Shown: one piece after another, positions 53,968-63,053 of the stretch
How positions within the stretch are numbered: the first letter of the stretch is position 1
How the letters are laid out: each line of letters starts with the position of its first letter
Source: Pseudomonas hormoni
Lineage (GTDB): Bacteria; Pseudomonadota; Gammaproteobacteria; Pseudomonadales; Pseudomonadaceae
Reading direction: 5' to 3'
DNA: 64,000 nt
Assembly: GCF_018502625.1 (NCBI RefSeq)
Contig: NZ_CP075566.1
Span: 3,892,001 to 3,956,000, forward strand
Translations under genes and position numbers: made by a program
Notes under the pieces: model-generated
What the model was told of the DNA's origin: nothing
The model's input: the letters and a program-made list of their open reading frames with translations, nothing else
The model's database searches: none

Positions 53968-54786
53968 CTAGCTTTCATCCCTCCACTCTCGTGGGCTGAC
54001 ACCTGTTTTACGACGAAACGCCCGAGCCAATGCTGAAGGGCTTTCGTAACCCACTTCTTCGGCAATTAGCGCTATGGGCTTGCCCTCACGTAGAAGTTTC
54101 TGCGCCAAACTGATCCGCCAACTCACCAAATAATCGCCCGGCGACTGCCCAACAATTCGCTTGAAGTGATCGGCAAAGCTGGCCCGTGACATATTGGCCG
54201 CTGCCGAAAGCTCGGCCAAACTCCAAGCATTAGCCGGCGCAGCGTGCATAAGGTTGAGAGGGCGTGACAGACGCGTATCGGCCAGCCCGGCCATCATTCC
54301 AGGCTGCTGATTACGACTGGCCAGAATGTGGCGAAGCAGCAGAATCACCAATAGCTCGAACAGACGATCCATTATTGCTTCACGACCGCAGGTACCCTCG
54401 AAGGCCTCGTCGAACAACCATTGCAATGTGCTCGCCAGGGTCGGTATTTCATCCAGCTTCAAGACGAGGAAATCCGGCAATGCCGTAGCGAGTGCACCAC
54501 CCGCGCCCCCATTGAACTCTACCGATGCACAGACTAACTGCGCGCCGGATCCTTCTTTGGCAGTCATCCGATGTCGGTAAGGACGGGGGAAAAAGATAAG
54601 AGTTGGTTCGGTAATGTGCAGCTCTGTCTCATCGGCCAGCTTGAGGTGAACCTCACCGGCTTGCAGCAGATGCATGTGCCCATGTGTTTGGCTGCCATCG
54701 AATGCCGTAATCCCGCAAAACGCACCGCTGTGAAAGGTGCCAGCGTTTACACCGAAATGTGTAAGCAGTGTAGATAAACGATCCAT
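53968..54786 (-). CDS. AraC family regulator (cupin type) of the adjacent redox pair
   Basis: A 272-residue protein with an N-terminal cupin domain (GSQTHGHMHLLQAGEVHLKL.., FFPRPYRHRM) and a C-terminal double HTH (SLAELSAAANMSRASFADHF; PIALIAEEVGYESPSALARA, FRRKTGVSPREW). This AraC type typically controls a divergent oxidoreductase or peroxidase-like gene, here the AhpD-like protein at 54918 with a 131-bp spacer. Intact. Inducer unknown, plausibly an electrophile or oxidant. Confidence 0.9.
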   Translation of the reverse strand: MDRLSTLLTHFGVNAGTFHSGAFCGITAFDGSQTHGHMHLLQAGEVHLKLADETELHITEPTLIFFPRPYRHRMTAKEGSGAQLVCASVEFNGGAGGALATALPDFLVLKLDEIPTLASTLQWLFDEAFEGTCGREAIMDRLFELLVILLLRHILASRNQQPGMMAGLADTRLSRPLNLMHAAPANAWSLAELSAAANMSRASFADHFKRIVGQSPGDYLVSWRISLAQKLLREGKPIALIAEEVGYESPSALARAFRRKTGVSPREWRDES

Positions 54787-54917
54787 GGTCGATCTCCGTC
54801 AACGATTCTGGACGATTAGTCGTATATCGTAGATTTTTAGCAGCCAATAAACCAAATAAACCTCTAACATCGACTCCGTACCCAGCGCACAACGCGCTTA
54901 ATCATCGGAGTATCACC

Positions 54918-55433
54918 ATGTCTCGCATCGTCCCAGTTAACCTCGAACAAGCCACCGAAGCTACCCGTCCAATGCTGGAAGGCATCCAGAAGAAAATCGG
55001 CTTCCTGCCTAACGTATTCCGCGTACTAGCCCATGCTCCTTCTGTCCTTGCCTCCTACATGCAAAGCTCCGTTGCCCTGAGCAAAACGTCGCTCAGCGAT
55101 CTGGAAAAGGAATCAATTTTCCTCGCTACTTCCCAAGCTAACGGTTGTGACTACTGCCTCGCTGCCCACACTTTGTTCGCAGGTAAAGCCGGTTACAAAC
55201 AAAATGAAATTCTTAGCGCTCGTGAAGGGAAACTCGACGCCTTCGCACGGCTCGCAAAGCAAATCACTGAAAGCCGTGGTCATCTGACCAACGAGCAGAT
55301 CGCCGAAGCACGCGCGGCCGGCATCAACGATGCCAAGATCATCGAGGTGATTGCACATGTGTCTTCGCAGACGCTGACCAACTATCTGAACAACGTCGCG
55401 TTGACCGATATCGACTTCCCGGCGATCAGCTAA
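54918..55433 (+). CDS. Carboxymuconolactone decarboxylase/AhpD-like peroxidase-related protein
   Basis: A 171-residue all-helical protein of the CMD family. The AhpD-type redox centre Cys-77-Asp-Tyr-Cys-80 with His-84 (NGCDYCLAAH) and the LGFLPNVFRVLAHAP-like N-terminal segment (IGFLPNVFRVLAHAPSVLAS) place it among the peroxidase-related members rather than the decarboxylases. It likely reduces peroxides or a partner thiol. It is followed 28 bp later by a glutaredoxin gene that could recycle it. Divergent from its probable AraC regulator. Confidence 0.9.
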   Translation: MSRIVPVNLEQATEATRPMLEGIQKKIGFLPNVFRVLAHAPSVLASYMQSSVALSKTSLSDLEKESIFLATSQANGCDYCLAAHTLFAGKAGYKQNEILSAREGKLDAFARLAKQITESRGHLTNEQIAEARAAGINDAKIIEVIAHVSSQTLTNYLNNVALTDIDFPAIS

Positions 55434-55460
55434 GCAGGCGCCTAAAACAGAGAACCAATC

Positions 55461-55712
55461 ATGAAAACTGTGACTCTGTACACCACGGAAACCTGCCCGT
55501 ACTGCCGCAATGCGAAATCCTTGCTGGCCAGTCGGGGGGTTAGGATGAAAGAGATCAACATCCACACCCAAGAGGGTAAGCGGGATGAAATGGTCAGCCG
55601 TAGTGGACGCCGCACGGTGCCTCAGATCTTTATTGAGGACATTTACATCGGCGGCTTCGACGACCTGGCCAAGCTAGATCGTAAAGGCGGGTTGATGTCG
55701 CTGTTATCCTGA
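55461..55712 (+). CDS. grxC: Glutaredoxin 3-type (GrxC)
   Basis: An 83-residue glutaredoxin with active site Cys-12-Pro-Tyr-Cys-15 (TTETCPYCRNAKSLL), the cis-Pro TVPQIF at about 52-57 and the glutathione-binding GGFDDLAKLD. It reduces disulfides at the expense of glutathione. It sits 28 bp after the AhpD-like gene, so both are probably one redox operon; this copy is in the island and would be additional to the usual core grx. Confidence 0.92.
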   Translation: MKTVTLYTTETCPYCRNAKSLLASRGVRMKEINIHTQEGKRDEMVSRSGRRTVPQIFIEDIYIGGFDDLAKLDRKGGLMSLLS

Positions 55713-56544
55713 GATCAGGTAGGTTCGACGAGGTACGGAGAGTGGCGGTGAACCTTGCGAGGGCTACCGCCAAATTCTCTACGGTGATCCTTTGTCTATG
55801 CCCATCTTCGACAGGACGATAACGATTTTGCTGCACCGCTCACACCATATGAGCATCTGTGCCAGCGTTAGTATTGGCGCAGGGGTAGCAATATTGATGT
55901 GGCTAAAACCTTTCTTTGTGGGATGCATTTGGATCCGCAGCATAAAATCTAGTCAAAACGTACAGCCTCCGTGCGGGATCGAAAAATCGATACCGTTCTC
56001 GGGCTTTTTTGGCGTTGAAGCATACGCTTCTGACCAAGCCCCCCCCTATACGCTAGGCCAGTGATCTCATTCGCGGCCTCATAAAGCGCAACCAAGCTAG
56101 ACCGTGTCGCGTAGCAATCAGATGCATATGTCTACCCAAATACTGCTCCGATGAAAGCTCACATCTTGAGGGTCCGATCGATGAGTCGGTAGTGAGAATT
56201 CAGGGACCTTGCGGTGTTCATTAGCATCCCGCTCCCCCGTAGATTTTCGCTATCTAATTGCCCCTGCTGGCCTCACATCCCTACGGTCCGCGAAATCGAG
56301 CCAAGCGGCCCCGGGCGGGATCCAGCTCCGTGCTTTTTGCCAAAGCGTTTGCCTGACCCTAGCCCTGACTATATGAATCACAGCGACTCATGATGCTCGG
56401 CTATTTCTGGAAACCTGGTTCCTACCTGCTGTTCGTCCGCTATATGCTGGCTCACTAGCTTTTCAGCCTTTCGCTTAGGGCCGTGTCATGGTGAAACGGC
56501 GGCACTTGCGGACTTCACGCAGGTATTAGGACGGGTAACAAACC
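55713..56544. other. 830-bp spacer with no supportable gene
   Basis: Only short open frames with no recognisable similarity are present. The text between 56065 and 56460 looks like decayed sequence (frequent stops in all frames). Nothing could be assigned; the promoter of the antitoxin-like gene should lie in the last 80 bases. Confidence 0.5.
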
Positions 56545-56994
56545 ATGAGCAAAGTTACTGAAATCGATCGCCCTGCCCCATGTCCCTCCGAACGTTTTTT
56601 CCACGCCCTCGCGTTACGGCAGGATCGACGTGCTTGCGCAGATCTTGTACGTAACCGGATTGGCGTGGACTTCTATGATGACCTGGCGCTGTTCTTGGGC
56701 ATATCCACAACAAAGCTATTCTCCTTACTCGGCGTTTCTCTCTCGGCTCAGCGCCGATGGAAAAAGGCGCAGAAGCTGACCGTCAACGAAAGCGATTACG
56801 CTTTTCGCCAAGCCTTGGTCTTACAAGACGCTCTGGGACTGTTCGAGGGCAGTAGCGTAGCAACGGTGAATTGGCTGACTCAGCCGAACATTGCGTTGGG
56901 CAGAGAAACGCCGGCGAGGCTGCTCTCTACATTTGTAGGGATGAGCACCATCGAGTCACTGATATGGAAAATTGAGAACGGCGTGCACTCATAA
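56545..56994 (+). CDS. Xre/MbcA/ParS-type antitoxin (DUF2384), orphan
   Basis: A 149-residue protein with an N-terminal helical HTH part (FYDDLALFLGISTTKLFSLL, GVSLSAQRRWKKAQKLTVNE) and a C-terminal DUF2384 domain (ATVNWLTQPNIALGRETPARLLSTFVG), the classical antitoxin of RES-Xre pairs. In those modules a RES-domain toxin gene follows at once. Here no RES gene follows; the next plus-strand gene is a DUF4238 protein 250-340 bp away. The antitoxin may be orphaned, or may pair with a different toxin. Confidence 0.85.
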   Translation: MSKVTEIDRPAPCPSERFFHALALRQDRRACADLVRNRIGVDFYDDLALFLGISTTKLFSLLGVSLSAQRRWKKAQKLTVNESDYAFRQALVLQDALGLFEGSSVATVNWLTQPNIALGRETPARLLSTFVGMSTIESLIWKIENGVHS

Positions 56995-57332
56995 GGGTCA
57001 AACGCCTCACTCTCCGATTTGCTGAGTAATTGCTCGAACTGACTCATCCATTGCATTTTACCTGATTGGTCATGTGCATTAGATTTGACCAGCAGGATCT
57101 GCGAACACGCCCCACCCAAAGCAATTATTCACGAAAGCCTGCTATCAGCCAACAGTGGAGAGACGACAAGGTATATACGAGCTGGACATGCTGAGCTAAA
57201 GGCCAGAATTCTACGGAAAATCAGACCTCCCGTGGCCCTGCGATGATTCCAAGATTTCATACAGAATCTAGTGTGAGTTTGAAAATAATGCCACCATGCC
57301 ATTACTTGGCACTGGCCCCGGATATCCCATTG

Positions 57333-58301
57333 ATGCATCTAGAAGAAAAAGTCAGGCAACATTATGTGAGTCGACTGTACCTCAACAGCTGGATAGCCCC
57401 TGAGACCACATCCCTATGGTCACTAAATAAAACTACGGGAAAAACCTTTAAAACAACCAACCTTTCGAATATTGCTCAGAAAAACCGATTTTATAAGGTC
57501 ATCATTGATGACATCGTTTGGGACATGCTGAAATATTTGCTAAAACCGCTATTGCACGAGCCTTTCGTAGCGCAGACTATGCGCGCGCTCAACCCACTAC
57601 TATTGGTTAACCGTTACCGAGAAAACAAACTGGATAACTACGAGAAGCTGGTCGTAATAGAAACAAACTTCCTAGAAGACCGCTATGCAGACCTTGAAGG
57701 TTGGTTCGTCCACACCATAAAGAAAATTTCAGCTGCTGGTTGCGAGTTCTCGCGGGTTTTCGAAGAAGATAGAGAAAAACACTACGACAGCCTTATGCTT
57801 TTTTTTGCAACCCAACACTTCAGGACCCAACGGGCAAGGCAAAGAATAAATGACATAACAAAGGAAATGTACCTTCAGCGAGGCCCCGATGAAAAGCATA
57901 AGCTCTCACGTCAGCAAGTCGATACAGTGACGAAAATCCACCTCTATGTGGAGTCTGTCAGGTTTGCCAAAAACCTGTCCCGATCAAACTTCAAGATTTC
58001 ACTCGATTACAACGTCAGCAATATAGACCTAGTCACCAGCAGTTCACCGACATTAGGACGTGTTGAACCACGAGCGCATCGTGACGACATAACGTCCTTC
58101 ATGGGGCAGATACCTCTAACCCCAAAAATAAACATGCGTTTGTACAAATCATCTGGCGGCGGCAAAAAAATCGAATTCGGTACTCTAGGTAAACAAAAGG
58201 TCCTCTCATTGAATAGACTTCAAGTCGAAAGCTCAGACATGGACGTCTATGCAACAAGCGAGCGGCAACTGCAATTTTTCCTAAAGCTTTTACCTCCATA
58301 A
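57333..58301 (+). CDS. DUF4238 domain-containing protein
   Basis: A protein of 322 residues from ATG 57333 (starts at 57243 or 57288 would give up to 352). Near its N terminus is VRQHYVSRLYLNSWI, the DUF4238 signature (QHYVPxxYLxxF). The rest is mixed helical with RYADLEGWFVHTIKKIS and LMLFFATQHFRTQRARQRIN. DUF4238 proteins are uncharacterised and scattered in accessory regions and defence-type islands. AT-rich compared with the chromosome. No ribosome-binding site decides the start; 57333 fits homology best. Confidence 0.75.
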   Translation: MHLEEKVRQHYVSRLYLNSWIAPETTSLWSLNKTTGKTFKTTNLSNIAQKNRFYKVIIDDIVWDMLKYLLKPLLHEPFVAQTMRALNPLLLVNRYRENKLDNYEKLVVIETNFLEDRYADLEGWFVHTIKKISAAGCEFSRVFEEDREKHYDSLMLFFATQHFRTQRARQRINDITKEMYLQRGPDEKHKLSRQQVDTVTKIHLYVESVRFAKNLSRSNFKISLDYNVSNIDLVTSSSPTLGRVEPRAHRDDITSFMGQIPLTPKINMRLYKSSGGGKKIEFGTLGKQKVLSLNRLQVESSDMDVYATSERQLQFFLKLLPP

Positions 58302-58590
58302 TGCGCCACGGCAGCATGGTTGCCTTAATGCTTGGAAACTCAAACTGCAAAAGCAACTGAAATCAAGAGGTGCAGATCTCGGCAATCGGTCTACTCCGTT
58401 CGGTCAGTGACTGCACATTACTAGTCTGCGTCTGCTCAAGGGCAGGCCTCAGCCAAAAGCAGACCTTAAATCGCGAGTTGATTTTCCTCTCTAGTCGTTT
58501 GTGCCAATATATCGACAAGGCTGACGTGCTGTATTGAGGGAACGTCAAAAATACAGAACGCAGACTTAGGTTTAGCTCATGGGACCGGCG
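58302..58590. other. Short AT-rich spacer, no gene seen
   Basis: About 290 bp between the DUF4238 gene and the TetR remnant; only brief open frames without similarity. Confidence 0.5.
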
Positions 58591-59098
58591 TTACGGGAAT
58601 GGGCCACTGATCCAGCATGCATCGAGGATATCGTCGTAGACTTGTACGTCCTCACAGCCGCGGGCTACCAGTTGGGTGCCTTCAACTGCTGCAAATATTG
58701 CAAGTACCCACTTGCGTAATGCCTCTGCGTCAAGATTTTGAGGATCTAGTGCAAGGACAGTGGTGATCCAATCGACCAGCTTGTTAGTAAACCGAAACAC
58801 TTCCACTCGGACCTCTGGAGCAAGATCTGCGTATTCGGCCGCCATGATCCCACCCATACACATGCGGTTCTCGCGCACTAAAGTCGCGCGAAAAACCTCT
58901 ACGTAGCTTTTGATGCAAGATCTTCTGTTCTTGGAAGCACTTAGAACCTGTTTGAGATACTCAAGAAATTAATAAGTGCATTCATGGGCCAGGGCAGCCC
59001 CCAGGTCACCTTTCGTAGGAAAGTAATTAATGGATACTTGAGCTTTTGACACCAACCTCTTTTGCCAAATCTCGGCAGAAATTATCAAAAGCAGCCAT
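58591..59098 (-). pseudogene. TetR family regulator remnant, frameshifted and lacking its start
   Basis: The frame at 58591-58878 encodes a typical TetR C-terminal domain (RMCMGGIMAAEYADLAPEVR.., AIFAAVEGTQLVARGCEDVQ). Upstream on the same strand the HTH can be read in pieces: FDNFCRDLAKEVGVKSSSIH, then after a one-base shift FPTKGDLGAALAHEC. The first helix and start are missing before 59098. Inactive regulator; its former target is not evident. Confidence 0.8.
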
Positions 59099-59222
59099 GC
59101 CTACTAATTACTAATTTCAGAACAACTTTAACTATTCCCAACAGGATTCAGAACCGTTCTAAGGAGCCTTAAAAGACAAAAATCTTGGCATCAATAACAA
59201 AGGCTTGCTGGACGGCATGCCA

Positions 59223-60017
59223 CTAAAAAACGATACTCCATTGGTCATTGCGCTCACGCAATATCTCTCTATCTGTCAGACTCTTAAGAACCCCAAGTAT
59301 CTGCGCCTTAGACTCCACATTATTTTTTAACATCCAGGCTTTTGGGATTAACTTACGCTCAGGGTATTTGTACCTAATAAAGTCTGCTACCTCATCCAAA
59401 GTTGGCGTCAAGTCCTCAATGGCATTTTCTATATCTCCTTTCTCGAAGGCATCGAAATCTCCAACAATAAAAGAATTTTGCAGCAAAGCCACAGTTTCGA
59501 AAACGACAATTTCTTTATTATCCTCTAGATGTTCCCATGCCGATAAAAGCGTCTTTACTGCACTAACCAAGGGAGGAGTTACGGAAAAGGCTGTGGCTAT
59601 CACAGCCATTTTATTCCAATCGGAAACCGCGAGTACTGTGCCAACCAAACCAAGAATCTGACAATTAATATCTTTAAGGGTCGGAGTTATTTTCAGAATC
59701 CGCCCAAACCCAACCCGCATTGTAAGCTTGGGATCGAGTGGGTTGTGGACATTTGGCATGTCATATATCTTCTCGTCTTCCGCGATTTTTTCAATTACAG
59801 AGACAAGCATTCTTGATGCATAATCAACCCGTTTGAGGTCAGGAATAGTCCCATAATTAATTTCAACGCGTTTTTTTACGAGTTCACGAATGTCTTCGAA
59901 TAGCCTAGTTTGAAAAACCCACTCTCCACTTTTGACAAGTAGCTTAGCAGACTCATAGGTAATATTTTGCGATGGGTCAACTATATTTTCTCCCTTATTT
60001 TTTGTTTCTTTATCCAT
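59223..60017 (-). CDS. Unrecognised membrane-associated protein
   Basis: A 264-residue protein. After a charged N terminus, two moderately hydrophobic stretches (about 118-133 and 138-158: ILGLVGTVLAVSDWNKMAVI, ATAFSVTPPLVSAVKTLL) suggest a membrane hairpin. The last 30 residues (ESKAQILGVLKSLTDREILR..) look like a small winged helix. AT-rich, with GGGAGAG just upstream of ATG 60017. No family recognised. With its secreted-looking neighbour at 60290 it may form a two-gene unit (same strand, about 270 bp apart). Confidence 0.65.
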   Translation of the reverse strand: MDKETKNKGENIVDPSQNITYESAKLLVKSGEWVFQTRLFEDIRELVKKRVEINYGTIPDLKRVDYASRMLVSVIEKIAEDEKIYDMPNVHNPLDPKLTMRVGFGRILKITPTLKDINCQILGLVGTVLAVSDWNKMAVIATAFSVTPPLVSAVKTLLSAWEHLEDNKEIVVFETVALLQNSFIVGDFDAFEKGDIENAIEDLTPTLDEVADFIRYKYPERKLIPKAWMLKNNVESKAQILGVLKSLTDREILRERNDQWSIVF

Positions 60018-60050
60018 GGAAAACTCTCCCTCTATTTTTATAAATAGTGT

Positions 60051-60239
60051 CTATTGAGCTGGCATGCAGGAAGCTCTATTGCTTAAAGGCGGCACGCTAG
60101 TCACATCGTAGTCGACATCTAAAACACATTTGGTGTCTTGCGCCACCCTGGACTTATTAAGGAACCATTTGTTACCAGGACCAGTTCTTGCGCGAAGCAG
60201 AATAAAGCTGCGGACCGTCCGGAGCATCATCGAGTCCAA
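60051..60239 (-). CDS. Possible small protein or gene fragment
   Basis: A 62-residue frame (TTG start at 60239) with a plausible folded sequence (RTGPGNKWFLNKSRVAQDTK, CVLDVDYDVTSVPPLSNRAS). The frame is open about 15 codons further upstream to a stop, without a better start, and no ribosome-binding site is evident. It may be the tail of a decayed gene. Weak support. Confidence 0.25.
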   Translation of the reverse strand: MDSMMLRTVRSFILLRARTGPGNKWFLNKSRVAQDTKCVLDVDYDVTSVPPLSNRASCMPAQ

Positions 60240-60289
60240 TGTGGATGCCCATGGCAGGGATTGCGCAAAGAAACTTTTCTTTTAAGATG

Positions 60290-61339
60290 TTATTTTTTTA
60301 GGCACGCGCCTGCATAAGTCGTGATCCCATGTCCACCGCCAGAAAGGCTCGTCATTACCTGTAGCACTGGAACTGAACCATCCTGATTACAGATCGAAGC
60401 AGCATAGGGCGTTACGGCATTGACGTCGCCAGCAAATGGAACATTACTAAAGGTCGGCCCATCCGCAACATGAAATGCAAAGGGTCTAACGCTCACATTA
60501 TCCAACCTAGTTTGAAGATTTCTGATTTTATCGCCAAGTTCAGCAGACAGCTGATTTTTTTCAGTCATCAAAGCGGTAAATTTTGCGCGATTGGCACTGG
60601 CGACATCGTAACCATAAAGCTCTTCATCGGGCATAACGACTGTATACGAACCTTCGCTAGTACCAATTGCAACACTTGCTAATGGGTAAACTTTTTTTCC
60701 AGCTTCTATCATCTCTTTCCGCTGACATGAAATATTAAACCCTGTGTCCGGCACCCTCAGTCTTTTGCTGCCATCAAAATCTTCTTTATTACCACTACTG
60801 GAAAAACTTGCACTAGTGCACGTCATATTATTGAATGTTGCTGCATCTATGTATATTAAATTCGCATCAGTCCTATCACCGGTGATCATAACCGACGTAG
60901 GTTCTTGAGTAGCATGAGTAATTCTAACGCCCTTGTTTTGTAGGGCGATGCACTCATTGAAATTTACCAAAGAGGGTACTGTTACGGTTGATGAGTAAGA
61001 TGATTCATTCTCCCACTGCGTGCTCAGGGATGTGCCGATTTTACAAAACTCAGATAGTTTTTGTTGTGCATTTGAATTCTCGGCCCCGAACTTCATCGGA
61101 ATTGCCTTCACAACGGCTTCCAAATTTATTCCAGTGGACGAGCTTGAAACCTCACCGTTACTTTCACAGTGCTTATTGAAAAAATATAAAAGCTCCGATG
61201 CTTGGCGCTCGTTAGTTTTTATATTTCTTGTTGCGCTGGCATATACATCTGAACAATCAGATGCCGCTACTGGATAACTATAGGCATAGAGCGCGCTAAC
61301 AACTGCGACAATTGCCGATCTGAACCTTGGCTTGTCCAT
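60290..61339 (-). CDS. Secreted hypothetical protein
   Basis: A 349-residue protein with a signal peptide (MDKPRFRSAIVAVVSALYAY.., cleavage near VAA-SDC). The mature part has several cysteines and a Ser/Thr-rich middle (TCTSASFSSSGNKEDF). It includes a predicted coiled coil near 260-285 (ALMTEKNQLSAELGDKIRNL) and ends with SLSGGGHGITTYAGACLKK. The ATG at 61339 is chosen because it starts the signal peptide. AT-rich. No family recognised; export suggests an envelope or extracellular role. Confidence 0.7.
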   Translation of the reverse strand: MDKPRFRSAIVAVVSALYAYSYPVAASDCSDVYASATRNIKTNERQASELLYFFNKHCESNGEVSSSSTGINLEAVVKAIPMKFGAENSNAQQKLSEFCKIGTSLSTQWENESSYSSTVTVPSLVNFNECIALQNKGVRITHATQEPTSVMITGDRTDANLIYIDAATFNNMTCTSASFSSSGNKEDFDGSKRLRVPDTGFNISCQRKEMIEAGKKVYPLASVAIGTSEGSYTVVMPDEELYGYDVASANRAKFTALMTEKNQLSAELGDKIRNLQTRLDNVSVRPFAFHVADGPTFSNVPFAGDVNAVTPYAASICNQDGSVPVLQVMTSLSGGGHGITTYAGACLKK

Positions 61340-61994
61340 TTTACATATCACCACTACAGGATGAAAAACTAACTTTATTCTAGCCAAGAATTTTTATCAC
61401 GCGAAATTTAACGTGTATTTTTAAGATTAATTTGCGATATTATTTTTTCATTATGATTTTATAAATACCCCTACCCCCACAGTGTTGTAACATTCACCTT
61501 ACAACAAATCGAAGGAACAGTAATAATTTTGAGACAACGATTTAGAAGCACCTTAAATCATCTCAGCATCATCACTGTCTATGCCGAGCTATGCCAGACA
61601 TGTCTCTTTTCAAAGAAACGTTTTAGGTGATAAGTAGAGAGAGCTTTTCTTGATATACCTATTCTTGTTGTTATTGAACAGGTATTTAGAGATTAGTAGC
61701 TGAGGTCCAACGAATGGGCTGTATAAGAGCGCCACTCCTTGATAGTAGTGAGCAAAGATGATGTATGCTTCAATTGCCCATTTCCGCTTGCCTCAACGAG
61801 TTGCCTTGGGTCGACTTCTGCCTGTCGACCGGACGTTAAGTCTTGCCCGGTGACGCTCATTGGAACGAAGCTTGCGGGACAAGCTGATGCAATAGTTGTC
61901 CACTACAAATGCAATTGACTGCTTAGGTTAATGCAAACGGGTGGTTAAAGTGGCGTGCGTGTTTGCGCTCGCCAGGCTAATGCCGCATCAGCTC
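61340..61994. other. 655-bp AT-rich spacer, no gene seen
   Basis: Contains long A/T tracts (61400-61470) and no open frame with similarity. The AT-rich part next to 61339 probably holds the promoter of the secreted protein gene; 61780-61980 is more GC-rich and of unknown origin. Confidence 0.5.
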
Positions 61995-62261
61995 TCACTT
62001 CACTCGATCATCAGGTTCCATGGAGTTCTGCGATAAGGGAACAGCTCGCAGTGTTTGGCGCATCATGTGTGCGTCTTCAGAATTTCGCATGAGAGCCATC
62101 AAAACGTCCTTCGATGCCTGCGAAGTAATCTCGACTTCAACGTCAGGGAAAACTTTGTCGGCAAATGCTCGGACCAGAATTTCGACATCGGCATCTTTTG
62201 CGGCCTCGATAAAAGCGTCGACATCGTCCTGACATTCCGCCCTGCAAGAAAATACAGTCAC
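61995..62261 (-). CDS. Small hypothetical protein
   Basis: An 88-residue acidic protein (MTVFSCRAECQDDVDAFIEA..) with regular helix-strand patterning (DADVEILVRAFADKVFPDVE, then SKDVLMALMRNSEDAHMMRQTL). Two cysteines near the N terminus. No family recognised. The XRE gene upstream is on the same strand with a 145-bp gap. Codon usage is reasonable, so it is probably real. Confidence 0.5.
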   Translation of the reverse strand: MTVFSCRAECQDDVDAFIEAAKDADVEILVRAFADKVFPDVEVEITSQASKDVLMALMRNSEDAHMMRQTLRAVPLSQNSMEPDDRVK

Positions 62262-62405
62262 TCAATGCTCCAGTTGTGATCGATCAGAAAAAGGGTTCGC
62301 AACGGCTTCAATCCCGTTACCAACCCACGCCCGCATGATTCATTTCGCCCTCACCTCGGGCAGCAGTCCACCACCGCCAGGCAGCGCACTGGGCTAAAGA
62401 GCAGC

Positions 62406-62732
62406 TCATTCAGGAGCTTGCTCGGTAATCACGGCCGGTACTGGGGCCAGCTCGGTATACTCGTATGTCAGGTCCTGCCTGATTTTTTCGAGGAGGCTGT
62501 CGAGGTCCATTTCTGGACTTTTACGCAGATAGCACTCAATGACGATGCTCGCAGGATGCACATCCATAACAGCTGCTAAATCTTCGATCTTCGCCAGTCC
62601 CGGACATCTACGCCCTTGCTCCAGGTGTGTCATGTACGCACGGCTAGTGCTGCCGAAGAACCTTTGCTGGGGCATATGGCGGAGCATTCGCATCCCCTTT
62701 AATGCGGCCGCGAAAGCATCATTCAGCTCCAT
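62406..62732 (-). CDS. XRE family transcriptional regulator
   Basis: A 108-residue protein whose first 65 residues form an XRE helix-turn-helix (FAAALKGMRMLRHMPQQRFF, GSTSRAYMTHLEQGRRCPGL, AKIEDLAAVMDVHPASIVIE). A short tail follows (DLDSLLEKIRQDLTYEYTEL). This type appears in many integrative elements as a control gene. A perfect 16-bp palindrome lies 52 bases upstream of its ATG and is its likely operator. Confidence 0.82.
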   Translation of the reverse strand: MELNDAFAAALKGMRMLRHMPQQRFFGSTSRAYMTHLEQGRRCPGLAKIEDLAAVMDVHPASIVIECYLRKSPEMDLDSLLEKIRQDLTYEYTELAPVPAVITEQAPE

Positions 62733-62784
62733 TCATCACCTCTTGCAAAGGGAATGATAAAGCCATAAAGTCAGCTTTTTAGCG

Positions 62785-62800
62785 CCCTACAATTGTAGGG
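62785..62800. promoter_or_regulatory. Perfect palindrome, probable operator of the XRE regulator
   Basis: CCCTACAATTGTAGGG is a perfect 16-bp palindrome in the 321-bp spacer between the leftward XRE gene and the rightward gene at 63054. Perfect dyads here are typical XRE sites and could control both directions. Nothing else notable in this spacer. Confidence 0.6.
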
Positions 62801-63053
62801 TCTGGATAAAATTTCCACAGATATTAAAGCAATAACTATCGCGGCTATGTCGCTGCGATCAGATTGTCAGAACGGTATCCGCAGAGAGCTTTCGAGCAAA
62901 TGTCACCAGGGTTGATTCTTAATCAGGAGCAAGCGCGTCCAGGGACACCGATTGCGTTGATTGGGATACCGGGCGTTGGCGATCAATGACGGCTCCAACG
63001 TTGAAATGAAATCCCCCACGGACAAGGGAAGAACGCAGTGATCGTCCCTATTC

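Noticed and set aside
55792..56064. A 90-codon frame after grxC
   Set aside because: No ribosome-binding site, no similarity and an atypical residue pattern; treated as spacer.
56392..56457. A 20-codon frame reading MLGYFWKPGSYLLFVRYMLAH
   Set aside because: Too short, flanked by decayed sequence and without a recognisable family; could be a fragment but cannot be supported.
57000..57240. Search for a RES-domain toxin after the DUF2384 antitoxin
   Set aside because: No frame in this stretch on either strand shows RES motifs; the toxin is absent from the window.
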